A model generated the notes under the pieces. That model had not been told where the DNA came from and did not search any database. It saw only the letters and a list, made by a program, of their open reading frames with translations. Positions 1 through 6,842 of a stretch of DNA of 7,740 nt are shown here, piece after piece. Position 1 is the first letter of the stretch; every line of letters starts with the position of its first letter. Source of the DNA: Bacillota bacterium (lineage in GTDB: Bacteria; Bacillota; Syntrophomonadia; Syntrophomonadales; Syntrophomonadaceae); contig JAGFXV010000056.1 in assembly GCA_017861475.1 (NCBI GenBank), positions 1-7,740 on the forward strand, read 5' to 3'. The translations under genes and the position numbers were made by a program.

Positions 1-1
1 T

Positions 2-1102
2 GAAACAACTCCTTTGAACAGAATCGAAATGAACGATACCAGTCTGGGCATCATAACCAGTGGTGTACCTTATCAATACGTGAAAGAAGCCTTCCCCGAT
101 GCTTCCATTTTAAAACTGGGTCTCACCAATCCATTGCCGCAGGAATTGATCAAATCATTTGCCTCCAAGGTAGAAAAACTGGTCGTGGTGGAAGAACTGG
201 AGCCAGTCATTGAAGAACAGGTCAAAGCATGGGGAGTCGATGTGATTGGTAAAGATCAGTTAACTTTACTGGGCGAATACAGTGCTGAGTATCTGCAGCA
301 GCAATTAGGCGGTGTACCCATGCCCCAGGGTTTCAACCTGGACAAGGAAGTGCCTGCTCGACCTCCGCTTCTATGTGCAGGATGCCCCCACCGGGGAGTT
401 TTCCATGTTCTGCGTAAATTGCGTCTGGTCGTGGCGGGCGACATCGGTTGCTATACACTGGGAGCCATTGCTCCGCTGGAGGGAATAGATACTTGCATCT
501 GCATGGGAGCCAGCATCGGTACGGCCATGGGCATGGAAAAAGCCCGCGGACCTGAATTTGCTGCCAAGACGGTTTCGGTCATAGGCGACTCAACTTTCGT
601 CCATTCCGGCATAACCGGCCTCATAGACGTTGTTTATAACGGAGGGACCTCTACCGTTTTGATCCTTGATAATGACACAACAGCCATGACCGGTCACCAG
701 GATCATCCGGCTACAGGTATGACGATTAGCAAACAGCCCACCAATAAACTGGATATCGAAGCCCTGGTTCGGGCAATCGGGATAAAGAATCTGCGCATAG
801 TAGATCCACTCAAAATCAACGAACTCGAATTAGTATTGAAAGAAGAACTCGCCCGGCGCGAACCATCAGTAATTATTTGCAAGCGCCCCTGTGCTTTGCT
901 TCCTACCACACCCAAACCGGATCATAAAATTTATGTTGATGCTGAACTTTGCAATGGTTGTAAATCATGCATCCGCGTCGGATGTACCGGAGTAACCTTC
1001 CTGGATGAAGAGAAAAAAGCTCAGATCAATGACGGCTGCATTGCCTGTGGTCTTTGTGAGCAGGTATGTAAATTCGACGCGATCAAGCGGACGGAGGTGT
1101 AG
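2..1102 (+). CDS. iorA: Indolepyruvate ferredoxin oxidoreductase, alpha subunit (C-terminal part; 5' end outside window)
   Basis: Large subunit of the cytosolic enzyme that converts indolepyruvate and related aryl-pyruvates plus CoA to aryl-acetyl-CoA and CO2 while reducing ferredoxin. The frame is open from base 2, so the N-terminal half lies upstream; the TTG at 14 is only an internal codon. Counting from that TTG as residue 1, the family motif CAGCPHRGVF is at 121-130. The thiamine-pyrophosphate domain follows: GDIGCYTLG at 142-150, GASIGTAMG at 165-173, and GDS (191-193) leading to DND (219-221), a diphosphate/Mg-binding layout. A ferredoxin-like tail carries two cysteine groups, C313/C316/C319/C324 and C342/C345/C348/C352, for two [4Fe-4S] clusters. 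The stop is 4 nt before iorB, whose ribosome binding site lies within the last iorA codons, so the two are translated as a pair. Domain order and the adjacent beta subunit make the call firm. Confidence 0.95.
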   Translation, partial: ETTPLNRIEMNDTSLGIITSGVPYQYVKEAFPDASILKLGLTNPLPQELIKSFASKVEKLVVVEELEPVIEEQVKAWGVDVIGKDQLTLLGEYSAEYLQQQLGGVPMPQGFNLDKEVPARPPLLCAGCPHRGVFHVLRKLRLVVAGDIGCYTLGAIAPLEGIDTCICMGASIGTAMGMEKARGPEFAAKTVSVIGDSTFVHSGITGLIDVVYNGGTSTVLILDNDTTAMTGHQDHPATGMTISKQPTNKLDIEALVRAIGIKNLRIVDPLKINELELVLKEELARREPSVIICKRPCALLPTTPKPDHKIYVDAELCNGCKSCIRVGCTGVTFLDEEKKAQINDGCIACGLCEQVCKFDAIKRTEV

Positions 1103-1106
1103 GAAG

Positions 1107-1691
1107 ATGCAGGATAAAGTAACGAACATCTTGATTGTTGGAGTCGGCGGACAGGGCACATTGCTGACCAGCCGCATTATTGCCCAGGTTGCAGTGCAGA
1201 TGGGGTATGATGTGAAAGTGTCAGAAATTCATGGCATGGCACAACGCGGCGGAAGCGTTGTCTCCCAGGTCCGTTACGGGCAGAAAGTATATTCACCAAT
1301 TATCAAAAAGGGTGATGCCGATATTATTCTGGCTTTTGAGAAAATTGAAGCAGCCCGCTGGCTGGATTATTTAAAACCAGATGGAATGGTCATTATAAAC
1401 AATGAAAGAGTCAATCCGCTGCCGGTTATGAGTGGGAAAGAAAAATACCCCGATTCCATTCACGAGAAGATCGCAGCTTTATTACCCAAGACAGCTATTA
1501 TCAATGCAACTGAAATAGCATCCCGCTGCGGCAACATTAAAGCTGCCAACGTAGTATTGGTGGGTATGCTGGCTGCTGCTGTCGGCATTCCGGCTGAAGA
1601 AGTTGAAAAAGCAATTACGGCGATTGTTCCTGCCAAAGCCCTGCAGATCAATATCAACGCTTTTCGTGAAGGCCTGGCTGCCGGAGCATAA
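1107..1691 (+). CDS. iorB: Indolepyruvate ferredoxin oxidoreductase, beta subunit
   Basis: Small subunit (194 aa) of the IorAB complex, a member of the pyruvate/ketoisovalerate oxidoreductase gamma-domain family. The glycine-rich GVGGQGTLL at residues 12-20 and EIHGMAQRGGSVVSQVR at 40-56 are hallmark motifs. The length matches the usual size of about 190-200 aa. The frame is open upstream to 1005, but ATG 1107 is chosen because GGAGG at 1093-1097 sits 9 nt before it, the protein then begins directly with the beta-strand leading to the glycine loop, and an earlier start would overlap iorA by about 100 nt. It follows iorA by 4 nt in a single transcription unit. Nothing is odd about its reading frame. 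Confidence 0.94.
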   Translation: MQDKVTNILIVGVGGQGTLLTSRIIAQVAVQMGYDVKVSEIHGMAQRGGSVVSQVRYGQKVYSPIIKKGDADIILAFEKIEAARWLDYLKPDGMVIINNERVNPLPVMSGKEKYPDSIHEKIAALLPKTAIINATEIASRCGNIKAANVVLVGMLAAAVGIPAEEVEKAITAIVPAKALQININAFREGLAAGA

Positions 1692-1741
1692 ATAAAACGG
1701 TAATGTCAAACAAAAGATAATATATAAGGGGGTCATGATCG

Positions 1742-2290
1742 ATGAGTAATGAGATCAAAATCCTGGGGTTTAGCGGAAGTCTGCGCAAGAAATCATTTAA
1801 CAGTGCAGCATTGCGAGCTGCCAGGGAATTGATGCCGCCGGGAGCCATTCTGGAAATTGCTGATCTTTCCATGATCCCGTTTTTTAATGAGGATTTGGAG
1901 ACAGAAGGCGTACCCCAAGTTGTTTTTGACTTTAATAAAAAAATTGCTGATGCAGATGCACTCCTGATTGCAACGCCGGAGTATAACTACTCCATTCCTC
2001 CGGTCCTGAAAAATGCCCTCGATTGGGCTTCCCGAGGCGCAAATAAACCCCTGGACGGAAAGCCGACTGCAATCATGAGCGCTTCTCCAGGTATGTTTGG
2101 CGGAGCGCGGGCGCAGTATCACTTGCGCCAGGTTTGTGTGGTATTGAATCTTCAGCCACTCAATAAGCCTGAGGTGTTTATCATGAGCGCTGATAAAAAA
2201 TTTGATGCCGACGGAAATCTGACTGACGAATATACTCGCGGTGCGATAACCAAACTATTGCAGGCTTTGATAGACAAGGTAAATAAATAA
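1742..2290 (+). CDS. NADPH-dependent FMN reductase family flavoprotein (chromate reductase/azoreductase-like)
   Basis: A 182-aa flavodoxin-fold protein of the NADPH-dependent FMN reductase family, which uses NAD(P)H to reduce FMN, quinones, chromate or azo compounds in the cytosol. Seen in the sequence: an N-terminal beta-strand followed by the FMN-phosphate loop GSLRKKSFN near residues 12-20, and the family signature TPEYNYSIPPVLKNALDW near 78-95, whose tyrosines and asparagine contact the flavin ring. A later SASPGMFGGARA segment near 113-124 is also typical. The ATG is preceded by AAGGGGGT, 8 nt away. It lies 50 nt after iorB and 31 nt before the methyltransferase start, with no terminator on either side, so co-transcription is plausible. 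The true substrate cannot be told from sequence; a link to IorAB through redox balance is only a guess. Confidence 0.9.
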   Translation: MSNEIKILGFSGSLRKKSFNSAALRAARELMPPGAILEIADLSMIPFFNEDLETEGVPQVVFDFNKKIADADALLIATPEYNYSIPPVLKNALDWASRGANKPLDGKPTAIMSASPGMFGGARAQYHLRQVCVVLNLQPLNKPEVFIMSADKKFDADGNLTDEYTRGAITKLLQALIDKVNK

Positions 2291-2321
2291 ATTGATCAAA
2301 GCACCATCGGGAGGCAAAATA

Positions 2322-3572
2322 ATGGATTGTTACATTGACGGAATCAGTCATGCCGGTGAAGGTGTGGCCAGAATAAATGGCAAAGCTACCTTTATCCCTT
2401 TTACAATACCCGGAGAGACTGTAACCATTAAACTCACAGAAGAAAAAAAGAACTATCAGCGCGCTCATTTGGAGAATATAATTACTCCTTCTCCAGACCG
2501 GATCGATCCACCCTGCCGCCATTATTTCATATGTGGCGGCTGTTCCTATCAGCATGTAAACTATGAACGGCAAATGGTTTTAAAAAGACAGGTGGTTGAA
2601 GAAACCATAAAACGCATCGGCGGGATAGACGTAAAGGTCAATCCCGTTATTGGTATGGAAGATCCCTGGCATTACCGCAACAAAGTAGAATGGCACACCG
2701 GCATCAAATCAGGGGAGCCGGTACTGGGGTACTATATTAACAACAGCCATACTTTAATTGATATAGAAGATTGCCTGCTGATCAGCCAAAATATGAAAGA
2801 TTGCAGCCGTTACATAAAGAGATACCTGCAAAAATTACAATTACCTGCAGGTTGCGAAATTATCGTACGCCAGTCTGTAAGTGGTGATTTAATGTTCATT
2901 TTTAATGGAACTGGTACCAGCGAAATAGATTATTCCCAAATGGTAAGGGATTACGAAGAGGCTTCCATATATAGTTTCGATCAGGGAGTTCCCATGCTTC
3001 ATAATGGTAAACCGAGATTATTGGAGAAGCTGGGGGAACTTGCTTTTGAGATATCACCCCTGACCTTCTTTCAGGTGAATCATATGCAAACCGAAAGAAT
3101 GCTGGAGATCATTAAAGACTACGCCCAATTGCGCCGCAGCGACGCAGTCTTGGACGCCTATTGCGGAACTGGCAGCATAGCCTTGTCTATCGCCCGAGAC
3201 GTGAATAAAATAGTGGGCGTGGAAAGCTTTAAGGCAGCAGTAAAAGATGCCAAGAGAAACGCTTTTAATAATCAAATAACCAACTGCAGATTTATCAAAG
3301 GCAATTGCGAAGATATCATTCCTGAAATGGAAGAAGACTTTAACGTTGTCATCCTTGATCCTCCCCGCAGCGGCTGCAAAAAGGAATTGATCCAGGCAGT
3401 GATTAAAAAATCTCCCCGTTCTATTATTTACGTATCCTGCAATCCTTCCACCCTGGCCCGGGATCTGGCTTTGTTTATAAACACAAGCTATATTGTTGAA
3501 CAAGTACAGCCAATTGACATGTTTCCACAAACTCATCATATTGAGTGTTGCGTGCTACTATGTCGAAAATAA
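2322..3572 (+). CDS. rlmD: 23S rRNA (uracil-C5)-methyltransferase, RlmD/RumA (TrmA) family with [4Fe-4S] cluster
   Basis: SAM-dependent enzyme that puts a methyl group on C5 of a uridine in 23S rRNA. An N-terminal TRAM-like RNA-binding domain (about 1-55) contains GEGVARINGKATFIP. The iron-sulfur ligands are C65, C71 and C74 (CX5CGGC) plus C151. SPLTFFQVN (245-253) is followed by SAM motif I, LDAYCGTGSIAL (277-288), and LDPPRSG (345-351). The nucleophile is C373 in YVSCNPSTLARD, and E408 near the C-terminus fits the general base. The frame is open from TTG 2292, but ATG 2322 is preferred: GGGAGG at 2309-2314 lies 7 nt before it and the TRAM domain begins just after. At 416 aa it is slightly shorter than many relatives of about 450 aa, with no key motif missing. 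Whether it modifies U1939, U747 or both, as Bacillus RlmCD does, cannot be decided here. Confidence 0.92.
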   Translation: MDCYIDGISHAGEGVARINGKATFIPFTIPGETVTIKLTEEKKNYQRAHLENIITPSPDRIDPPCRHYFICGGCSYQHVNYERQMVLKRQVVEETIKRIGGIDVKVNPVIGMEDPWHYRNKVEWHTGIKSGEPVLGYYINNSHTLIDIEDCLLISQNMKDCSRYIKRYLQKLQLPAGCEIIVRQSVSGDLMFIFNGTGTSEIDYSQMVRDYEEASIYSFDQGVPMLHNGKPRLLEKLGELAFEISPLTFFQVNHMQTERMLEIIKDYAQLRRSDAVLDAYCGTGSIALSIARDVNKIVGVESFKAAVKDAKRNAFNNQITNCRFIKGNCEDIIPEMEEDFNVVILDPPRSGCKKELIQAVIKKSPRSIIYVSCNPSTLARDLALFINTSYIVEQVQPIDMFPQTHHIECCVLLCRK

Positions 3573-3597
3573 ATATATTTTGATATTCATTGCTAAT

Positions 3598-3627
3598 AAA
3601 AAACCGTCATTGGGGACGGTTTTTTTA
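3598..3627 (+). terminator. Intrinsic terminator after rlmD
   Basis: The 6-bp stem ACCGTC (3603-3608) / GACGGT (3615-3620) closes a 6-nt loop. It is flanked by an A-run on the left and a T-run (3620-3626) on the right that extend the pairing, 26 nt after the rlmD stop. The A-run also makes it usable on the other strand, but no minus-strand gene points at it. Confidence 0.9.
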
Positions 3628-3772
3628 TCGTTATAAGCTTTATTAATTTCTATTGTGAAAGTCAGCTTATTGAGTATATTCATAATCACTGAGAAAAATA
3701 TTGACTTACTCTCCCAAAATTGGTCCACTTCTAATGTTAGTTTGAAGTAAAATTAACATAGGAGAGATCAAA

Positions 3773-3883
3773 ATGAAAAAAGGACGATTCACTGAAGAGC
3801 AGATGCACTGAAAAGATAATAGAAAAAAACGATAGAACCTGCACGCGGACGCTGCTTAGTACAAGAACTTCATGAAATTGGAT
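3773..3883 (+). pseudogene. IS3-type transposase orfA fragment, disrupted
   Basis: The frame from ATG 3773 reads MKKGRFTEEQM, matching the conserved opening of IS3-family OrfA proteins (M-K-x-x-R-F-T-E-E-Q-I), then hits a stop at 3809-3811. Another frame, reading through to the TAA at 3881-3883, gives CLVQELHEIG, reminiscent of the helix-turn-helix portion of OrfA (pattern like V-x-E-L-C-R-x-x-G-I). This suggests one or more small deletions or frameshifts. The helix-turn-helix similarity is weak and is an inference; the start motif is clear. The product cannot be functional. Confidence 0.5.
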
Positions 3884-3889
3884 AAATCA

Positions 3890-3934
3890 AAGGTTTCCAA
3901 ACTTCGGTAACAATCACCGTTTGCTGGAAACCTT
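3890..3934. other. Imperfect long hairpin upstream of the two-component operon
   Basis: Perfect 9-bp arms AAGGTTTCC (3890-3898) and GGAAACCTT (3926-3934) continue inward as AAAC (3899-3902) / GTTT (3919-3922), with a 3-nt bulge (3923-3925) and a 16-nt inner loop. It is followed by ATTGTTTC, which is only weakly T-rich, so terminator function is doubtful. It could be a remnant of the insertion sequence, a weak terminator or an RNA structure of unknown role. Confidence 0.4.
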
Positions 3935-3943
3935 ATTGTTTCA

Positions 3944-3979
3944 ATAAGATGCTACTTTGATTCATCTTTGATGTAATAT
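3944..3979 (+). promoter_or_regulatory. Tandem 11-bp direct repeats (regulator box) with -10 for the response-regulator operon
   Basis: Three consecutive 11-bp units start at 3944, 3955 and 3966 with cores ATAAGAT, CTTTGAT and CTTTGAT. One-turn tandem direct repeats are the normal binding layout for OmpR/PhoB-type response regulators, and the gene 50 nt downstream encodes one. A candidate -10, TAATAT, lies at 3974-3979 and overlaps the tail of the last unit. No good -35 is present at the standard distance, as expected for an activator-dependent promoter. The same core recurs with the same period upstream of the carboxypeptidase gene at 6843-6886. The repeats are seen directly; the function is inferred. 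Confidence 0.6.
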
Positions 3980-4028
3980 TGGGAGAAAGATTGTGCGAAA
4001 GAAGATAAATTTCAAAGGAGATATTTCG

Positions 4029-4682
4029 ATGAACAGAATACTGATTGTAGAAGACGAGTTAGCTATATCAAATTTGATTAAGACCAATCTTTACGATGCG
4101 GGGTATCACTGTTCTTGTGCGTATGACGGTCTTCAGGCCTCTAATATGATTGAAAAGGAAAGCTTTGATTTGATCTTACTGGATATCATGCTTCCAAAGA
4201 TTGATGGATACGAACTGATCGAATACATAAACACGATGGAAATTCCGGTGATATTTCTGACGGCAAAGTCGAGTGTGGAAGATATCGTGAAAGGACTCAA
4301 GTTGGGGGCCGAGGATTATTTAACAAAGCCGTTTGAAATCATAGAACTATTGGCGAGAGTTGAGACAGTGCTCAGACGTTATAACAAGAATGCCAGATTT
4401 CTCGAAATCTATGACATTACGATTGACACACTTTCCAGAATTGTAAAAAAGAATGGTGTTATCATCAATCTTACAAATAAAGAATATGAACTTTTGCTTA
4501 TGTTTGTTCATAATAAAAACATTGCCTTGTTCAGAGACCGGATTTATGAAAGAATCTGGGGTGAGGAAGATATGGGCGCCAGCAGGACCGTTGACTTGCA
4601 TGTACAAAGGCTTCGTAAAAAAATTGAGTTGGAGGATAAGCTGGTTGCTGTCTATAAAATCGGCTACAGACTGGAAGTATAA
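4029..4682 (+). CDS. OmpR/PhoB-family DNA-binding response regulator
   Basis: Cytosolic transcription factor of 217 aa, phosphorylated by the kinase encoded next to it. The receiver domain (about 1-117) has the acidic pair E8-D9, phospho-acceptor D52 in LLDIMLPKIDG, T78 in FLTAK, Y97 and K100 in DYLTKPF. The C-terminal winged helix (about 126-217) carries LTNKEYELL, followed by RTVDLHVQRLRKKI (186-199) as the recognition-helix region and a final YKIGYRLEV hairpin. The frame is open from GTG 3993, but ATG 4029 is chosen because AAAGGAG (4014-4020) lies 8 nt before it and the receiver domain begins at once. The kinase starts 3 nt after the stop. Tandem 11-bp repeats upstream suggest that it regulates its own operon. 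The layout resembles VanR-type regulators, but the sequence does not prove a role in glycopeptide response. Confidence 0.95.
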   Translation: MNRILIVEDELAISNLIKTNLYDAGYHCSCAYDGLQASNMIEKESFDLILLDIMLPKIDGYELIEYINTMEIPVIFLTAKSSVEDIVKGLKLGAEDYLTKPFEIIELLARVETVLRRYNKNARFLEIYDITIDTLSRIVKKNGVIINLTNKEYELLLMFVHNKNIALFRDRIYERIWGEEDMGASRTVDLHVQRLRKKIELEDKLVAVYKIGYRLEV

Positions 4683-4685
4683 CAC

Positions 4686-6128
4686 ATGAGCTTTTTTTGG
4701 AAGATTTTTTTCAGTACGATTATTATTGCTTCAGCTACATTCAGTATAGGAAGTTATTATCTGATTGATTCGCAGTTCCGTTCATCTTTGAATCGAGAAA
4801 TCACTGCTGCCTATGAAGAAAACGATATCCTGCGTTATTCTCTCAATCATGAATTCAATACGGAATATGAAATGCCATATAACGCAAAAGTGTCTTATGA
4901 ACTGGTTATGACCAGAAAACAAATCATCTGGAAAGTTGCACAATCTGTAACGATTAATACTTCGAAAGGGAACATTCCGTTTCGGCTTGACGACAGCTCT
5001 TTTCAAACAATTTTCAGCAGCAGCAATATCAAACTCGACAATCATATGTTAAAGCAATTGGCTTCTGACAAAAAGGGATATGAAATTGTGAAGTCGGGCT
5101 CTAATTATTATCTTCAAACGGCAGGCCCCCTTACATTCCAGGGAGAAGTCCTGTATCTGGAAAACTTTAGAAATATTACTTTCTTGTTTAAAAATCGTTC
5201 CGAACAATATAAAAGTTTCTATTACCTTGTATTCACTATGATTATAGCGTGCGGAGCGATTGTGTTTATTGTGACTCGCTGGCTCACAAAACCATTGAAA
5301 TATCTGTCGCAGGCAACGAAGCAGATTGCAAACGGGCATTTTGATCAGCGGGTTAAGATTCAGAGCAGTGATGAAGTCGGAAAGCTCTCGGAAGATTTTA
5401 ATAAAATGGCGGTCAAACTGGAACAGACGGTGGAAGAATTAAAGGATGCCTCAAGACGCCAGGAGGATTTTATCGGAAGCTTTGCCCATGAATTAAAAAC
5501 ACCCCTTACTTCGATGATTGGTTATGCGGATATGCTGAGGTCAAAAAAAATGGATCAAGAGCAGATTATTATATCAGCGAACTATATTTTCGAGGAGGGC
5601 AAGAGACTGGAATCACTCTCCATGAAGCTAATGGAAATGATCGTGTTACGAAAACAGGACTTTATTATGAAGCGGGTATTCGCAAAGAGTTATTTTGATG
5701 AAGTTAAGGGGATCATGCAGCCGGCTTTGACGGAAGAAAATATTGAATTGATCACATTGGCTGAGGAAGCTATTTTACAAATAGAGCCGGATTTGATGAA
5801 AACAGTTTGTTTGAATCTGCTGGACAACGCCAGGAAATCTATGGATCATAGCGGGAAAATCGTGTTTTCCGGCAGGTGGATCGAAGAAGAATACCAAATC
5901 TCAGTGGAGGACACCGGAAAAGGTATGGAAGAGTCCGAACTGTCCAAAATTACTGAAGCATTTTATATGGTTGACAAGTCAAGAGCCAGAGCGCAGGGGG
6001 GAGCAGGACTTGGACTTGCGATCTGCGCTGATATTGTAAAAATGCATCATGCAAAGATGGAGCTTACAAGCAGTCCGGGAAAAGGAACCTGCGTTGTAAT
6101 ACGAATTGGGGGGGCAAAGAAAGTATGA
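4686..6128 (+). CDS. Membrane sensor histidine kinase (two TM, HAMP, HisKA, HATPase_c), partner of the upstream regulator
   Basis: A 480-aa sensor kinase with TM1 at about 4-27, an extracytoplasmic region at about 28-177 and TM2 at about 178-198. HAMP spans about 199-250, with LTKPLKYLSQATKQIANG and a DEVGKLSEDFN stretch. The dimerisation/phosphotransfer domain has H268 in FAHELKTPLTSMIGY. In the ATPase domain, NLLDNA (377-382) is the N box, DTGKGM (409-414) is G1, F426 precedes YMVDKSRAR, and GGAGLGLAI (438-446) is G2. All catalytic motifs are intact. The sensor region of about 150 residues matches no ligand-binding domain I recognise. The start follows the regulator stop by 3 nt with no strong ribosome binding site, so translation is probably coupled. 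The stop overlaps the next gene's ATG (ATGA), just after a run of seven G at 6108-6114. Confidence 0.95.
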   Translation: MSFFWKIFFSTIIIASATFSIGSYYLIDSQFRSSLNREITAAYEENDILRYSLNHEFNTEYEMPYNAKVSYELVMTRKQIIWKVAQSVTINTSKGNIPFRLDDSSFQTIFSSSNIKLDNHMLKQLASDKKGYEIVKSGSNYYLQTAGPLTFQGEVLYLENFRNITFLFKNRSEQYKSFYYLVFTMIIACGAIVFIVTRWLTKPLKYLSQATKQIANGHFDQRVKIQSSDEVGKLSEDFNKMAVKLEQTVEELKDASRRQEDFIGSFAHELKTPLTSMIGYADMLRSKKMDQEQIIISANYIFEEGKRLESLSMKLMEMIVLRKQDFIMKRVFAKSYFDEVKGIMQPALTEENIELITLAEEAILQIEPDLMKTVCLNLLDNARKSMDHSGKIVFSGRWIEEEYQISVEDTGKGMEESELSKITEAFYMVDKSRARAQGGAGLGLAICADIVKMHHAKMELTSSPGKGTCVVIRIGGAKKV

Positions 6129-6835
6129 AAAGAAACCGAACTTTTTATATCTCATTTTTGCTCGTTGTTTTCCTGCTGATTACTGTTTTGGCACCTCCGA
6201 TCGTTTCAAGAATAAAGGATCGGATGCTGATTGGAAAGGTTACAACACAGCAATTGACTGATACAAAGGCTTTTACTAAATCAGAGTTAAGTATGGAAGA
6301 CAAAATTGCTTTAATTGCCGGTTATAAAGCTGGTCAGGAAAACGTAATCATGGTGAACCAGGATCGGCAAATCTATGATCAGGGAAATCAACAGAATCTA
6401 GCGGATATTGCAATGAGTGAAATGGAAAAATTAAAGAGTATGGGCCTGTTTCCCCCTGTTGAAGTCAGTGAAGCACAGAATATTACATTTGCTGTTCAAT
6501 TATACACTAACATAGATGATCCCAGTATGAATGCAGAAATTTGGGAGATTGCTTTTCCTTCCGATAAAAATTGGGTAGACATTATGATGGACGCCGATAC
6601 CCATCTTATTCTTCAGTATAATATCCGGACAAGAGAATCGCTAAAGTATACACCTGTAAAAGGAAATATGAATCTATTTGCAAAATACCTTGGAATCAAA
6701 TGGGCCACAACAACATTGGAAAAGAAATTTGATACAGAACAGTTTAAATATACAAACAAAGCACAAGAATACTATTTCATTCAAATCCATGAGGACAAAA
6801 ATTATGGTATCCAAATCGTTCCGACAACAGACTAA
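6125..6835 (+). CDS. Membrane-anchored extracytoplasmic protein of unknown function, third gene of the sensor operon
   Basis: I do not recognise this 236-aa protein. Basic residues MKRNR are followed by a hydrophobic segment at about 7-23 (FYISFLLVVFLLITVLA), then a polar remainder without cysteines or catalytic-looking motifs. This fits a single N-terminal anchor with the body outside the membrane. Around 136-166 a strand-strand pattern, EIWEIAFPSDKNWVDIMMDA then LILQYNI, recalls PepSY/YycI-like folds, where an aromatic strand leads to V-x-x-D-A; this similarity is weak and by eye. The ATG overlaps the kinase stop by 4 nt, and G7 at 6108-6114 could serve as its Shine-Dalgarno region, so expression is tied to the kinase. 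The natural inference is an accessory protein that modulates or assists the sensor kinase at the cell surface. A terminator follows. Confidence 0.85.
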   Translation: MKRNRTFYISFLLVVFLLITVLAPPIVSRIKDRMLIGKVTTQQLTDTKAFTKSELSMEDKIALIAGYKAGQENVIMVNQDRQIYDQGNQQNLADIAMSEMEKLKSMGLFPPVEVSEAQNITFAVQLYTNIDDPSMNAEIWEIAFPSDKNWVDIMMDADTHLILQYNIRTRESLKYTPVKGNMNLFAKYLGIKWATTTLEKKFDTEQFKYTNKAQEYYFIQIHEDKNYGIQIVPTTD

Positions 6836-6842
6836 AAAATCA

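Larger units (their letters stand above)
3702..3990 (+). mobile_element. Decayed insertion-sequence remnant, probably IS3 family
   Basis: A segment of about 290 bp between rlmD and the two-component operon has the look of an IS3-type element with most of its coding DNA lost. The left part resembles an IS3-family end: a CCCAAAATTGGTCCAC stretch, then a short leader, a GGAGAG ribosome binding site (3761-3766) and an orfA start at 3773. TCTCCCAAAATT (3710-3721) is the reverse complement of AATATTGGGAGA (3975-3986) at 11 of 12 positions, which would suit decayed terminal inverted repeats. The left end and orfA start are reasonably supported. The right boundary is uncertain, because the same bases overlap the presumed promoter of the response-regulator gene. 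No orfB or DDE catalytic domain remains in the window. Confidence 0.5.

Noticed and set aside
1005..1106. N-terminal extension of iorB
   Set aside because: The frame is open upstream, but those codons overlap the iorA ferredoxin domain. ATG 1107 has a good ribosome binding site and gives the normal family length.
1735..1749. Tiny ATG frame overlapping the flavoprotein start
   Set aside because: Four codons ending in TAA; it merely overlaps the spacer between ribosome binding site and ATG 1742, with no reason to think it is translated.
2181..2573. Minus-strand open frame of 130 codons spanning the flavoprotein-rlmD junction
   Set aside because: It overlaps two real genes on the opposite strand, with no domain and no supporting ribosome binding site.
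3054..3539. Minus-strand open frame of 161 codons inside rlmD
   Set aside because: It is antisense to a well-supported gene with full catalytic motifs, has no recognisable domain, and is low-complexity in places.
4453..4689. Plus-strand 78-codon frame within the response-regulator gene
   Set aside because: It lies over the winged-helix domain in another frame and has no independent support.
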